A DNA stretch of 64,000 bases from Nodosilinea nodulosa PCC 7104 (lineage in GTDB: Bacteria > Cyanobacteriota > Cyanobacteriia > Phormidesmidales > Phormidesmidaceae): positions 1,321,425-1,385,424 of the forward strand of contig NZ_JH976537.1 in the NCBI RefSeq assembly GCF_000309385.1, read 5' to 3'. The stretch's first letter is position 1; every line of letters starts with the position of its first letter. The translations under genes were made by a program, and so were the position numbers. Below the pieces are notes generated by a model. It worked only from the letters and a program-made list of their open reading frames with translations, was not told the DNA's origin and did not search any database. This document shows positions 46,628 to 55,083 of this stretch, piece by piece.

Positions 46628-49261
46628 GTGGCTGTATCAATTAATACATTACTTGCGGCGGATATCTCTCGGCCAGGACGCTACCTCGGCAACGAACTGG
46701 GTACGGTCCACAAGCCCTGGGATCAGGCCTCTGTACGCTGGGTGTTGACCTATCCAGAGGTCTACGAGGTTGGAGCCTCCAACCTGGGCCATATCATTCT
46801 CTACAGTATTCTGAATGCTCAACCCCGGCAGCTGTGCGATCGCGCCTACCTGCCCGCCGCCGATCTGGCCGCCAAGCTCAGGCAGACCGATACGCCGCTG
46901 TTTGCCGTTGAGTCGCAGCGATCGCTAATTGACTTCGATATTTTAGGCTTTAGCCTCAGCTACGAGCTGGGGGCCACCAATATCCTTGAAATGCTTTCCC
47001 TGGCGGGCATTCCCCTCACCTGGCAGGAGCGCGACCAGGCGGGTTCTTTCGACGTCGCATCGGGCTCATGGCCGCTGGTGTTTGCCGGGGGACAGACCGC
47101 TACCTCCAACCCCGAGCCCTACGCCGACTTTTTTGACTTTGTTGCCCTCGGCGATGGCGAGGAGCTGCTGCCCGAAATTGCCTTGGTGATGGAAGAGGGC
47201 AAAGCCGCTGGCCTCAGCCGCGAGGCCCTGCTGCTCGATCTGGCCCAGGTGCCGGGGGTGTATGTGCCCCGCTTTTACGCCATGGGGGCAGACGGTTCGG
47301 TGCAGCCCAATCGACCGGATGTACCTGCGCGGGTGCTGCGCCGGGTAGCCACCCCCATTCCCGCCTACGCCATGGGTCTGGTGCCCTACGTGGAGACCGT
47401 CCACGATCGCCTGACGGTAGAAATTCGCCGGGGCTGCACTCGGGGCTGCCGCTTTTGCCAGCCGGGCATGCTCACCCGCCCGGCCCGCGATGTGGAGCCG
47501 GAGGCGGTGGTCGATGCGATCGAGACGGGCATGCGCAAGACGGGCTATAACGAGTTTTCGCTATTGTCCCTGAGCTGCTCCGACTACCTGGCCCTACCCG
47601 CAGTGGGGGTAGAGGTGAAAAATCGGCTTAAAAACGAGAATATCTCCTTATCGCTGCCCAGCCAGCGGGTCGATCGCTTCGACGAAAATATTGCCAATAT
47701 TATTGGCGGCACCCGCCTCACTGGACTGACCTTTGCTCCCGAAGCGGGCACCCAGCGCATGCGCGACATTGTCAATAAAGGGCTCACCAACGAGGAGCTG
47801 CTGCGCGGCATTAAGACTGCCCATGAGCAGGGCTGGGGCAAGGTGAAACTCTACTTTATGATCGGCCTGCCGGGCGAAACCGATGTCGATGTGCTGGGGA
47901 TTGCCGAAACCGTGCGCTGGCTGCGCCAGGCCTGCACTGTCCAGGGCCGTCGCCCACTGTCGTTCAACATCACGATTTCTAACTTTACGCCCAAGCCCCA
48001 CACCCCGTTTCAGTGGCACTCGGTATCGACGGAGGAGTTTTTGCGCAAGCAGCGGCTGCTGCGGGACGAGTTTAGGGCCATGCGCTGGGCCAAGGTGAAC
48101 TTCACCGACGTGCGGATTTCGGCCATGGAAGATTTTGTCGGTCGGGGCGATCGCCGGTTGGGAGCGGTGGTGCGCCGGGCCTGGGAACTGGGGGCCGGTA
48201 TGGACAGCTGGTGGGAAAGTCTGGAAACCGCCTTCAACGCCTGGACCCAGGCCATTGACGAAGCTGGGCTAACCCTGAAGTATCGCCAGGTGGACCAGGG
48301 CGAATGGAATGTGATGGATACTACAGGCGATGCCACCGGCCTGGATGCCCCTCTGCCCTGGGATCACCTCGATACGGGCATCGACAAAGCCTGGCTAAAA
48401 GAAGACCTGAACCGGGCGCTGGCAGCGGCCACCGTACCGGACTGCTCCTTCGATGGGTGCAGCCACTGCGGTGTGTGCGGCCCCGACTTTGGCCACAATG
48501 TGGTGGTGCCGCCGCTGCCGATCCCAGCCTTTGGGGGCCACGGCAAACCCAGCTCTGAGCGGGTGCAGCGCCTGCGGGTGACCCTGGGCAAGCTGGGATC
48601 GATGGCCCTGATTGGCCATTTGGATCTGGTGCGCCTGTTCGATCGCGCCCTGCGGCGGGCCGAATTGCCCATCGCCTTTACCGGCGGATTTCACCCTGGG
48701 CCGCGTCTGTCGCCAGCCAACGCTCTGCCCCTGGGAGCCACCAGCAGCGGCGAGGTGGTCGATTTTGAGCTGACCCGCGCGATCGCCCCCCAGGACTTTT
48801 TAGAACGGCTGGCCGCCCAGCTGCCGCCCGAGATCCCCCTCTACGCTGTTGCCGAGGTGCCCCTGGGCGAACCCTCTGCCACCAAGCGTCTGGACCGGGC
48901 CGAATACTACCTGCGGCTAAAACCAGAGCGCGATGCCTCGGGGAACTGGAGCCAGTGGATTGATGCCGTGATGGCCCTCGACGAATTTACGTGGGAAAAG
49001 AAAACAAAATCTGGCAAGACTCAGATGGTCAACCTACGGGAGCGCCTGTATGAGCTGGCCCTGGTCACCGCCGACCAACCCCTGCCCCCGGGGCTAGAAT
49101 ATTCTGTAGAAGCCGGTGAGGGATGGTTAAGGGTGATAGGTGCCTGCCGCAACGACGGGAACCTGCTGCGCCCGGAGCAAGTCGTCTCTATGGTAGAGCA
49201 GGTGGCAGACCAGCCAATAAATCTACAGCACGCGCATCGCAGCCGATTGATGTTTAGCTAG
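46628..49261 (+). CDS. B12-binding-type radical SAM protein fused to DUF2344
   Basis: An 877-residue TIGR03960/TIGR03936-type protein. An N-terminal Rossmann-like cobalamin-binding-like domain (VRWVLTYPEVYEVGASNLGH) precedes the radical SAM core with CTRGCRFCQPG near residue 270 (CxxxCxxC binding 4Fe-4S) and SLPSQRVDRFDENIANIIGG. A second cysteine cluster (DCSFDGCSHCGVCGPD) lies near residue 615, then the C-terminal DUF2344 domain (RVTLGKLGSMALIGHLDLVR). The DUF2344 part resembles a separate protein in other bacteria. Reaction unknown. GTG at 46628 preferred over GTG at 46607. Confidence 0.9.
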   Translation: MAVSINTLLAADISRPGRYLGNELGTVHKPWDQASVRWVLTYPEVYEVGASNLGHIILYSILNAQPRQLCDRAYLPAADLAAKLRQTDTPLFAVESQRSLIDFDILGFSLSYELGATNILEMLSLAGIPLTWQERDQAGSFDVASGSWPLVFAGGQTATSNPEPYADFFDFVALGDGEELLPEIALVMEEGKAAGLSREALLLDLAQVPGVYVPRFYAMGADGSVQPNRPDVPARVLRRVATPIPAYAMGLVPYVETVHDRLTVEIRRGCTRGCRFCQPGMLTRPARDVEPEAVVDAIETGMRKTGYNEFSLLSLSCSDYLALPAVGVEVKNRLKNENISLSLPSQRVDRFDENIANIIGGTRLTGLTFAPEAGTQRMRDIVNKGLTNEELLRGIKTAHEQGWGKVKLYFMIGLPGETDVDVLGIAETVRWLRQACTVQGRRPLSFNITISNFTPKPHTPFQWHSVSTEEFLRKQRLLRDEFRAMRWAKVNFTDVRISAMEDFVGRGDRRLGAVVRRAWELGAGMDSWWESLETAFNAWTQAIDEAGLTLKYRQVDQGEWNVMDTTGDATGLDAPLPWDHLDTGIDKAWLKEDLNRALAAATVPDCSFDGCSHCGVCGPDFGHNVVVPPLPIPAFGGHGKPSSERVQRLRVTLGKLGSMALIGHLDLVRLFDRALRRAELPIAFTGGFHPGPRLSPANALPLGATSSGEVVDFELTRAIAPQDFLERLAAQLPPEIPLYAVAEVPLGEPSATKRLDRAEYYLRLKPERDASGNWSQWIDAVMALDEFTWEKKTKSGKTQMVNLRERLYELALVTADQPLPPGLEYSVEAGEGWLRVIGACRNDGNLLRPEQVVSMVEQVADQPINLQHAHRSRLMFS

Positions 49262-49284
49262 AGCAACCCTGAGGGGGCGAGACC

Positions 49285-50157
49285 ATGGACGGAGAAACAG
49301 GCCATCTATTACGGGCAAGGCGGTTCTCGGTGCAGGGTTTTGGCCAGCGGTGCAGGCGCTTTGGGCGGTGGCGGCAGATCGGTTTGGCCACCGTCGGCTC
49401 GGGGTTGTTGATGGCGGCGGCGCATTTCCCCTCGGCGGCGGCCCAAACGGCCTGCAATCACCAGGGCGGCACCGATGCGGCTGGGATTATAGATGCCGCC
49501 TGCTGCCCCAGCGATGTACTGGCACCCTATTGGCCTGAGCGATCGCCCCAGCTCAACCAAACCTTCTGCCAGCTTCTGGTGTTTCCTACCGAGACGTTGC
49601 CCAATGCCGATAACTTCACCCAGCGCATTGTCGATGGCTCCCTATCGAGCAACAGTCGGCGCGCTTCCGCCGAAACCATGACCCTGCCTAGCCTGTGGTG
49701 GAACCGCGACACCCTGACCTCGCACCTGGGGGGGCGTCGCCTGGTGGAATCGTGGATCTCTTACCAGATTAAAGATTCGGGCACGGCGGTGGTGGATATG
49801 ATCATCAACCCTCAAATCTGGTCGGTGCTGACCTATAACGAGCGCTTCGCGGTGCTGAATCAGTTTGGTACCGCCGCCCGCGACTTTGGCTACAATCTGC
49901 GCTTTTTTGAGGGCAATGCTCGCAACTACCGCATGGCGGGCCTCTACGCCTGCGACTTTGACGCTCAGCCGGGGAAATCGCCGACCGCCGGGGAGGAGAC
50001 TCCGGCCTGTTCAGCCAATTTGGATGCAGGGCTAATTGTGCTCTTGCAGCGCAATTTGCTGGCCGAGGGCGAGCGGCGGCAACAGTCAGCCCAAGCCGCT
50101 CCCGCTGATAACGGCTCGGCAAACCTGGGGGCGGCTGGAGAAACGGCCCCGAATTAA
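49285..50157 (+). CDS. Exported cyanobacterial hypothetical protein
   Basis: A 290-residue protein with an Arg-rich N-terminus, a hydrophobic stretch (IGLATVGSGLLMAAAHFPSA) and a likely signal-peptide cleavage near AAQT, so it is exported. The mature part (SDVLAPYWPERSPQLNQTFC, then MTLPSLWWNRDTL and SVLTYNERFAVLNQFGTAAR) looks like a compact globular domain with several Cys. No family name can be given. Follows the radical SAM gene by 23 bases, suggesting cotranscription. Confidence 0.65.
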   Translation: MDGETGHLLRARRFSVQGFGQRCRRFGRWRQIGLATVGSGLLMAAAHFPSAAAQTACNHQGGTDAAGIIDAACCPSDVLAPYWPERSPQLNQTFCQLLVFPTETLPNADNFTQRIVDGSLSSNSRRASAETMTLPSLWWNRDTLTSHLGGRRLVESWISYQIKDSGTAVVDMIINPQIWSVLTYNERFAVLNQFGTAARDFGYNLRFFEGNARNYRMAGLYACDFDAQPGKSPTAGEETPACSANLDAGLIVLLQRNLLAEGERRQQSAQAAPADNGSANLGAAGETAPN

Positions 50158-50171
50158 CTGGCCTAAATTGT

Positions 50172-51308
50172 TTAGGCCGACGGGCTGCGCAGACTCTGCC
50201 ACAGCTGGCTGTATCGGCCTTCGGCAGCGGCAGTGAGGGGCAGCAAAAATTCGCTTTGGTTAGCGACATTGGGCGCCAGGGCGATCGCCGGTGGTGTTTG
50301 GAGCGGTTCCGGCAGCTGGGATGGCTCAGCTCCCCACAGTTGGGTAGAGGCGGCCTGGCTAAAAATGGCCAGCTGAGCGGCAAAATCGCTCTCCAGGCAA
50401 AAGTCGAGCCAGTTCAAGGCCGCAGGCGATGGGGCGATCGCCTTGGGCTGCACCCAAAGCTGAGCGCTGAGCAGCGTACCCTCTGGGGGGACGGCCACCG
50501 CCAGGTTGTGGTACTGATTCAGCAGGGGCAGCGCGTCGTCCGACCAGGCGACTACAGCGGTGGCATCGCCAATTATCAGCGTTTCCAGGTAGTGGTCAGA
50601 GTCATAGGCGCGCACCTGGCTCTGCAAATCGGTCAGGAAGGCGTCTAAGCCCTCTACGGTTGCTGGGTCTTCGCCATTGGCCGAAGCGCCCAGGGCCTTT
50701 TGGGCCAAACCGAGCACCAGACGGGGATGGTCGGGCAGCACTACCCGCCGAGCCAGCTCAGGCCGCCGCAGATCGGCCCAGGTTGTCAGCGGGGCGCTGG
50801 AGCGGGGAAGGCGGCTGGGGTCGTAGAGCAGTACCAGATGGCTCCAGCGGTAGGGCATGGCCCAAATGCTGCCCTCAGAACTGGGGATGCCCTGGGTATC
50901 ACGGCGCACCAGCTGGGGCCACACCGCCGCCAGATCGCTCCAGCGGGTGAGCGTCGATACCTCGATTGGCTGCACTAGGCCCTGGCGAATGGCGGGGGCG
51001 AGCCAGTAGTCGGCCAGACTCACCCAGTTGGCCACTGGCGTAGCCCCCCTGGGCGCAGCCCCCTTGGGCTGCGCTTGCCAACGCTGGAGCAGACTGTACA
51101 ACTCAACCAGCGAATTTTGTGGAGTAACGGCGATGTCGCCCCCCCGCTCTGGCCATTGCTGAAACGCCTTGAGCAGCTGAGCAGGCACCGAATTGGCCAC
51201 CATGGCCAGCCGCAGGCTAGCGTCTGAAGCCCGCTGGCACCCGGCCAGCAGCGCTGCAACGGTGACTCCACCGGCACCCGCCAAAAAGCTGCGACGATTC
51301 ATGAGCAT
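50172..51308 (-). CDS. Extracellular solute-binding lipoprotein (polyamine-type)
   Basis: A 378-residue binding protein. The N-terminus has both a twin-Arg-like start (MNRRSFLAGAGGVTVAALLA) and a lipobox (LLAGCQRA, Cys after LLAG), so it is probably a lipoprotein exported by Tat or Sec. The mature part resembles spermidine/putrescine-type periplasmic proteins (VNWLSLADYWLAPAIRQGLV-like WVSLADYWLAPAIR, IWAMPYRWSHLVLLYDPSRL, AVVAWSDDALPLL). No permease or ATPase lies next to it, so it may be an orphan. A repeat insertion encodes residues near QAQPKGAAPRGATP. ATG at 51308, alternative 51302. Confidence 0.8.
   Translation of the reverse strand: MLMNRRSFLAGAGGVTVAALLAGCQRASDASLRLAMVANSVPAQLLKAFQQWPERGGDIAVTPQNSLVELYSLLQRWQAQPKGAAPRGATPVANWVSLADYWLAPAIRQGLVQPIEVSTLTRWSDLAAVWPQLVRRDTQGIPSSEGSIWAMPYRWSHLVLLYDPSRLPRSSAPLTTWADLRRPELARRVVLPDHPRLVLGLAQKALGASANGEDPATVEGLDAFLTDLQSQVRAYDSDHYLETLIIGDATAVVAWSDDALPLLNQYHNLAVAVPPEGTLLSAQLWVQPKAIAPSPAALNWLDFCLESDFAAQLAIFSQAASTQLWGAEPSQLPEPLQTPPAIALAPNVANQSEFLLPLTAAAEGRYSQLWQSLRSPSA
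51038..51074. repeat. In-frame tandem GC-rich repeat within solute-binding gene
   Basis: Two 15-base units, GCGTAGCCCCCCTGG (51038-51052) and GCGCAGCCCCCTTGG (51053-51067), 13 of 15 identical, followed by GCTGCGC (51068-51074). It resembles cyanobacterial interspersed repeats and adds residues such as PKGAAPRGA to the encoded protein. Confidence 0.55.
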
Positions 51309-51370
51309 TTGCCCCTCAGCTTCCCTCTCTGGGGGAGAATACTGATCAACCATAGCGCTTTACTAGGCCC

Positions 51371-51487
51371 ATGAAAGCTGTCCGAGATATTATTAGCGTC
51401 TCCATAACCGTCATTTTGGTGTCGTTTATCGGCCTCAGCCTGGCCCGGCTGGTGTACTTTTTTCTCCGCAGTCAGCAGATTATCTAG
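51371..51487 (+). CDS. Putative 38-residue single-pass membrane protein
   Basis: ATG at 51371, TAG at 51485-51487. Residues about 8-32 (ISVSITVILVSFIGLSLARL) are one hydrophobic membrane segment with a positively charged N-terminus (MKAVRD) and a short polar tail (RSQQII). It lies 17 bases beyond the end of the divergent solute-binding gene region and 9 bases before the threonine dehydratase gene. Small membrane proteins of this type occur in photosynthetic complexes, but I cannot name this one. Confidence 0.5.
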   Translation: MKAVRDIISVSITVILVSFIGLSLARLVYFFLRSQQII

Positions 51488-51496
51488 GCCGGTGCT

Positions 51497-52474
51497 GTGA
51501 CTCCCAATCCGCTTACTACCCTAGATGAAGCTCCCACCATCGATGAGGTGAAGGCCGCTCGCGATCGCATCACCCCCTACCTTCGGCATACGCCACTGGT
51601 GCCCGCGATCGCCCTCAAGCAGCCCATCCCTGGCTGCCCCGATCTGTGGCTAAAGCTCGACTGCTTGCAGGTGACGGGTTCCTTCAAGGCCAGAGGGGCG
51701 GTGAATACCCTCAAAAGCCTCTCGGAGGCTGAGCTGCGGCGGGGCATTATTACTGCATCGGGGGGCAACCACGGGCTGGCTGTGGCCTACGCTGGCTGGC
51801 TGGCCCAGGTGCCCGCCACCATCTACCTGGGGAACAACGTTCCCCCCGCCAAGGCCGAAAAACTGCGCCAGTGGAACGCCCAGGTGGTGTTTGAGGGCAA
51901 CGATTGGGATGACGCCAACCGCGCGGCCATGGCCGCCGCCGAAACCCAGGGGCTAACCTACATTCACCCCTTTGCCGACCCGCGCGTGATCGCCGGGCAG
52001 GGCACCCTGGCCCTGGAGATTTTGGCCGACCTGCCCCAGGTCGATACGCTGCTGGTGGCGATCGGCGGCGGCGGCTTAATCAGCGGAGTCGGCCTGGCGG
52101 CCAAGGCCCTCAGGCCCGAGATTCGCATTGTTGGCATTGAAGCTGTGGGGGCACCCACCCTAAAAACCAGTGTTGAAGCGGGCCAGATTCTGGAGCTAGC
52201 GGCTACCCCCACCCTGGCTAACACCCTGGCCCCCCGCAAAACCGAGCCGCTAAATTTTGAGATCATTCGCCGCTGCGTCGACTCGTTTGTGCTGGTCAGC
52301 GATGAGGCGATGGCCGAGGCCTGTCGGTGGCTGTGGTTTGAGCTGGGCATTGCGGCAGAGCTGAGCGGGGGCGCGGCGATCGCAGCCCTGATCAGCCATC
52401 AATATCAGCCGCAGCCCGGCGAAGTCGTCTGCGCCATCATTTGCGGTACTGGAACAGCGGGGTTAGATGCTTGA
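51497..52474 (+). CDS. Threonine/serine dehydratase-like PLP enzyme
   Basis: A 325-residue fold-type-II PLP enzyme of the catabolic threonine dehydratase/serine racemase group. The PLP lysine is in GSFKARGAVNTL, followed by the substrate loop ASGGNHGLAVAYAG and the phosphate-cup glycines VAIGGGGLISGVGLAAKA. It lacks the C-terminal ACT regulatory domain of the biosynthetic enzyme IlvA. It could deaminate threonine or serine, or racemise serine. The start is GTG at 51497. Confidence 0.85.
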   Translation: MTPNPLTTLDEAPTIDEVKAARDRITPYLRHTPLVPAIALKQPIPGCPDLWLKLDCLQVTGSFKARGAVNTLKSLSEAELRRGIITASGGNHGLAVAYAGWLAQVPATIYLGNNVPPAKAEKLRQWNAQVVFEGNDWDDANRAAMAAAETQGLTYIHPFADPRVIAGQGTLALEILADLPQVDTLLVAIGGGGLISGVGLAAKALRPEIRIVGIEAVGAPTLKTSVEAGQILELAATPTLANTLAPRKTEPLNFEIIRRCVDSFVLVSDEAMAEACRWLWFELGIAAELSGGAAIAALISHQYQPQPGEVVCAIICGTGTAGLDA

Positions 52475-52515
52475 GAAGCACAAGAATGAGAGCCTTCTGA
52501 GATTTGGGAATAACG

Positions 52516-52977
52516 CTACAATTGCGCTTCTCCAGCAAGCTCCAGTGCTTTGCGCACGATCGCAGCCGAAATTCTAAAATCGGCCTGCAAAAGAGCGTCA
52601 AGAATAGGTTTGATTTGCGCGATCGCACCCTGCCGCTTGGCGCGCAATAAAACACCAACCGTTCCCATCAGGTGAAGGCCAAGACGTTTAGCCAAACGTC
52701 GGGCTTTTTGGTCATCTAGAACCGTAATGACGCCATCATCTAGCTCAAGCGCAAGGGCGATCGCCTCAGCCTCCCCATCGTCAACCTCTGCTTGGAGCGC
52801 TCTGACAAGGCTTCTATTGTTTACCGCTTGAACAGTCAACCAGTCTGCTTCTAAACCAACCTCCTGGCGCACGGCTTCAGGAATTAGGATGACTGAAAAA
52901 ACCTGAGGCAGGAGATCCAGTTGTTGAATGCGCTCTAGCCCAATCAGGCAACTGCTGTTGAACACAGCACGGTTCAC
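52516..52977 (-). CDS. PIN-like toxin, DUF3368 type
   Basis: A 153-residue predicted ribonuclease-type toxin. PIN-domain acidic residues are visible in VFNSSCLIGLERI near the N-terminus, DDGEAEAIALALEL and GVITVLDDQKARRLAKRLGL. It starts with GTG at 52977, overlapping the stop of the UPF0175 antitoxin by 4 bases (GTGA), as expected of a toxin-antitoxin operon. Intact length. Confidence 0.85.
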   Translation of the reverse strand: MNRAVFNSSCLIGLERIQQLDLLPQVFSVILIPEAVRQEVGLEADWLTVQAVNNRSLVRALQAEVDDGEAEAIALALELDDGVITVLDDQKARRLAKRLGLHLMGTVGVLLRAKRQGAIAQIKPILDALLQADFRISAAIVRKALELAGEAQL

Positions 52978-53192
52978 AGCGCCATCTCCTGCTCAAGCTC
53001 CTCTGCGGGGTAGTTAACGACAGGAACTCCCATTTTACTGAGCAGCTCAATGTAAGTTCGTTTTGAGTAACCGGCTAGCTTTGCCGCTTGGCCCAGAGAA
53101 AGCTTGCCTGTTTCAAACAACTTGACGGACATCATCAAGGTTGCTTCTTCAGGAGAAACATTTAGGGGTAGTTCAACGGTCAGCACATTCAT
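52974..53192 (-). CDS. UPF0175-family antitoxin
   Basis: A 72-residue small protein. The N-terminal strand (VLTVELPLNVSPEEA) and a helix-turn-helix-like middle (LSLGQAAKLAGYSKRTYIEL) are the UPF0175 pattern. It is the antitoxin partner of the DUF3368 PIN protein and may bind its own promoter. It has an acidic, likely disordered C-terminus. Confidence 0.85.
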   Translation of the reverse strand: MNVLTVELPLNVSPEEATLMMSVKLFETGKLSLGQAAKLAGYSKRTYIELLSKMGVPVVNYPAEELEQEMAL

Positions 53193-53268
53193 AGAGTTAG
53201 CCCAGCCGTAAGCAGAATTTAGGTTAAGCGTAACTCACTGCTATCAGCAACAGCACAGCCCCACACCC

Positions 53269-53559
53269 TCATGGGACAACAGGGCCGAGGGTGGAGGAAA
53301 TTCGCATCGCCAGCTCTGTCAGGTTGTCGCCATTGGTGCAGAACTGCTCGGCCTCATGTCGGGGCAATCCCGCCTCCACCAGGTATTCCACCAGCAGGTT
53401 AAACAGCATATCTTCAGCCAGCTGGCGCTGGTCGGCCCAGCCCCGCTGGTAGTGCAGGTATTCCTGGCAGCGCAGGGCCAGGTCGTGATAGGTGGCGTCG
53501 CTGGTTAAAAGCTGAAGGCTGCTGACAATCATGGCGACCTCAGAACGCAGGTTAGCCAC
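53269..53559 (-). CDS. Small helical hypothetical protein
   Basis: A 96-residue, all-helical protein (VAMIVSSLQLLTSDATYHDL, ALRCQEYLHYQRGWADQRQL, AEDMLFNLLVEYLVEAGLPR). There is no signal peptide or membrane segment. The family is not recognised. Confidence 0.55.
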   Translation of the reverse strand: MANLRSEVAMIVSSLQLLTSDATYHDLALRCQEYLHYQRGWADQRQLAEDMLFNLLVEYLVEAGLPRHEAEQFCTNGDNLTELAMRISSTLGPVVP

Positions 53560-53596
53560 AGTCTAACGAAGCGACTCTGATCGAGGGGTCACAGGA

Positions 53597-54259
53597 TTAA
53601 CCGATCGCCCTGAACATCACCGAAAGATTGTTGGCGGGCATGGCGATGGTCTCGACTAGGGCCAGATTGTGAACCTTGGCGGCGACGACCACTGCCTCCA
53701 AATCGCGCACGCCCCACTCGGGGTTTTGGGCCTGCAAGTTAGCGTCGAAGGCCGCATTGCTGGGGGCGGTGTGCTGCCCGTTTTGCTTGTAGGGGCCGTA
53801 GAGATACAACATCCCGCCGGGCGGCAAAATTCGCCCCGCCCCCGCCAGCAAGCCCAGGCAGGCCGCCCATGGCGAAATGTGGATCATATTAATATTGACC
53901 AGGGCGGTGATGGGGTAGCGCTGCAAGTCTAGCCCTGGCAGCGCAGTTTGGACGTTCTCAGACTCGATTGGCCACAGGGGAGCCGCCGCATCTAGCGCCA
54001 GGGGCGGGTGCAGATTTTCGGCTGGGCATACCGCTTGCCACGCCGCGATGCTGTCGCGGGCAAAGGGGTCGAGGTCAGAGGGCAACCACTGCCGAGGCGC
54101 CAGGCGAGGCGCAAAGAAAACGGCGTGCTCTCCGGTGCCGCTGGAAATTTCGAGTACGGTGCCGGTGGGGGGCAGCACCCGCTGGAGCACCGCCAAGATC
54201 GGTTCGCGGTTGCGCTCGGTGGCGGGGGCGTAGCGGCGGGCATCGGGAGGGGTTGACAT
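53597..54259 (-). CDS. DUF938 SAM-dependent methyltransferase-like protein
   Basis: A 220-residue class I methyltransferase-like protein of DUF938 type. The N-terminal RRYAPATERNREPILAVLQR and glycine loop VLEISSGTGEHAVFFA bind S-adenosylmethionine; later motifs are ALVNINMIHISPWAACLGLL and ILPPGGMLYLYGPYK. The substrate is unknown. Confidence 0.85.
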   Translation of the reverse strand: MSTPPDARRYAPATERNREPILAVLQRVLPPTGTVLEISSGTGEHAVFFAPRLAPRQWLPSDLDPFARDSIAAWQAVCPAENLHPPLALDAAAPLWPIESENVQTALPGLDLQRYPITALVNINMIHISPWAACLGLLAGAGRILPPGGMLYLYGPYKQNGQHTAPSNAAFDANLQAQNPEWGVRDLEAVVVAAKVHNLALVETIAMPANNLSVMFRAIG

Positions 54260-54280
54260 TGCCGATCTGGGCCTCTCACA

Positions 54281-54661
54281 TTAACGAAAATCGCCGTCCT
54301 CCATCATAGGAGGCTTTTGACGGGACGATCGCCTGCGCTTAGAGGCTTTTGTGTAGCCAATGGCCTGAATTTCGTCGCTGTTTGGCCCAAACTGCGCCAG
54401 GACTGACTGCTTCATGGCCAAAACGGCGTTGTGAAAGGCCCACTCGGCCTCACGGGCGCGACTGCGACTGGCCTTTAGGGTCGCTTCCATCACAACTTCG
54501 TCTTGCTGGCTCTGCTGCATGGCCTGGTAAGTCTGCTGCAAGGTTTGATGCGACGCCTCTGGCCGCATGGGCGCATAGTTAGCGATCGCTTCCAGACTGT
54601 TTAGGGCTTGAATATCTTGGGCAATGCGCTTGGGGGCGAGGCGGCGGGTCGTATCGGTCAT
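54281..54661 (-). CDS. Helical hypothetical protein with basic C-terminus
   Basis: A 126-residue protein from the ATG at 54661 (MTDTTRRLAPKRIAQDIQAL). The middle is helical and polar (QTLQQTYQAMQQSQQDEVVM, then SRAREAEWAFHNAVLAMKQS) and the C-terminus is Lys/Arg-rich (KASKRRRSSRQKPP), possibly nucleic-acid-binding. No known family. An upstream start at 54694 is possible. Cotranscription with the DUF938 gene is plausible (21-base gap). Confidence 0.55.
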   Translation of the reverse strand: MTDTTRRLAPKRIAQDIQALNSLEAIANYAPMRPEASHQTLQQTYQAMQQSQQDEVVMEATLKASRSRAREAEWAFHNAVLAMKQSVLAQFGPNSDEIQAIGYTKASKRRRSSRQKPPMMEDGDFR

Positions 54662-54769
54662 GGCAGCCTGGGTGGGTGAGTGGTAATGCGGCAAAACGCA
54701 CGCTGTTTCCCCGGTGCGGTCTCGCCTAGATTCACAATGCCCATTTGATCAAGCCTTCGCCCAGGCGCA

Positions 54770-54967
54770 AACCAAATTGCGGCGGGTGAAAATGGCTTTG
54801 CGGGCGATCGCAACGCAATTGCAGCCCATGACAATGCTGTTGTGACAGGTGACAATACTGTTGCTAAGGCTGGCAATGGCATTGTAGGCAAGGGCAACAG
54901 CGTTGTGGGGTCGTCGCGCTGGGTTTGCGATCGCCACAACGCTATTGCCAGGCCAAACAACGGCCTT
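54770..54967. repeat. 21-bp-period degenerate tandem array (decayed heptad-repeat coding?)
   Basis: Ten consecutive units each 21 bases apart carry the 9-mer pattern AAY-nnn-RTT at 54770, 54791, 54812, 54833, 54854, 54875, 54896, 54917 (degenerate), 54938 and 54959. Read on the plus strand, the frame gives the heptad pattern GDNAVVT, GDNTVAK, AGNGIVG, KGNSVVG. The same frame is closed by TGA at 54746. Because AAYnnnRTT is nearly self-complementary, the minus strand also gives heptads (NAIASLS, NSIVTCH, NSIVMGC). No full ORF covers it. Confidence 0.6.
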
Positions 54968-55018
54968 GGCGCTAGAGCCAGGGCTTTACGGAGGCCGCAG
55001 ATGAGGTCATGTAAAGCA

Positions 55019-55048
55019 GAACCCAACAGTCGTGAGCCTGCTGGGTTC
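55019..55048 (-). terminator. Stem-loop, probably terminator of the minus-strand remnant
   Basis: GAACCCAACAG (55019-55029) pairs with CTGCTGGGTTC (55038-55048); the pairing is complete only on the minus strand (a G-T pair replaces an A-C mismatch). It lies 35 bases after the stop of the remnant frame at 55084. Confidence 0.4.
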
Positions 55049-55083
55049 CATTGGATGCTCTATTTAACCTGTAGCGCCAGCTC

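Noticed and set aside
54749..54937. 62-codon minus ORF through the 21-bp array
   Set aside because: The reading arises from the self-complementary repeat units. The plus frame is an equal alternative, so neither is called as a gene.
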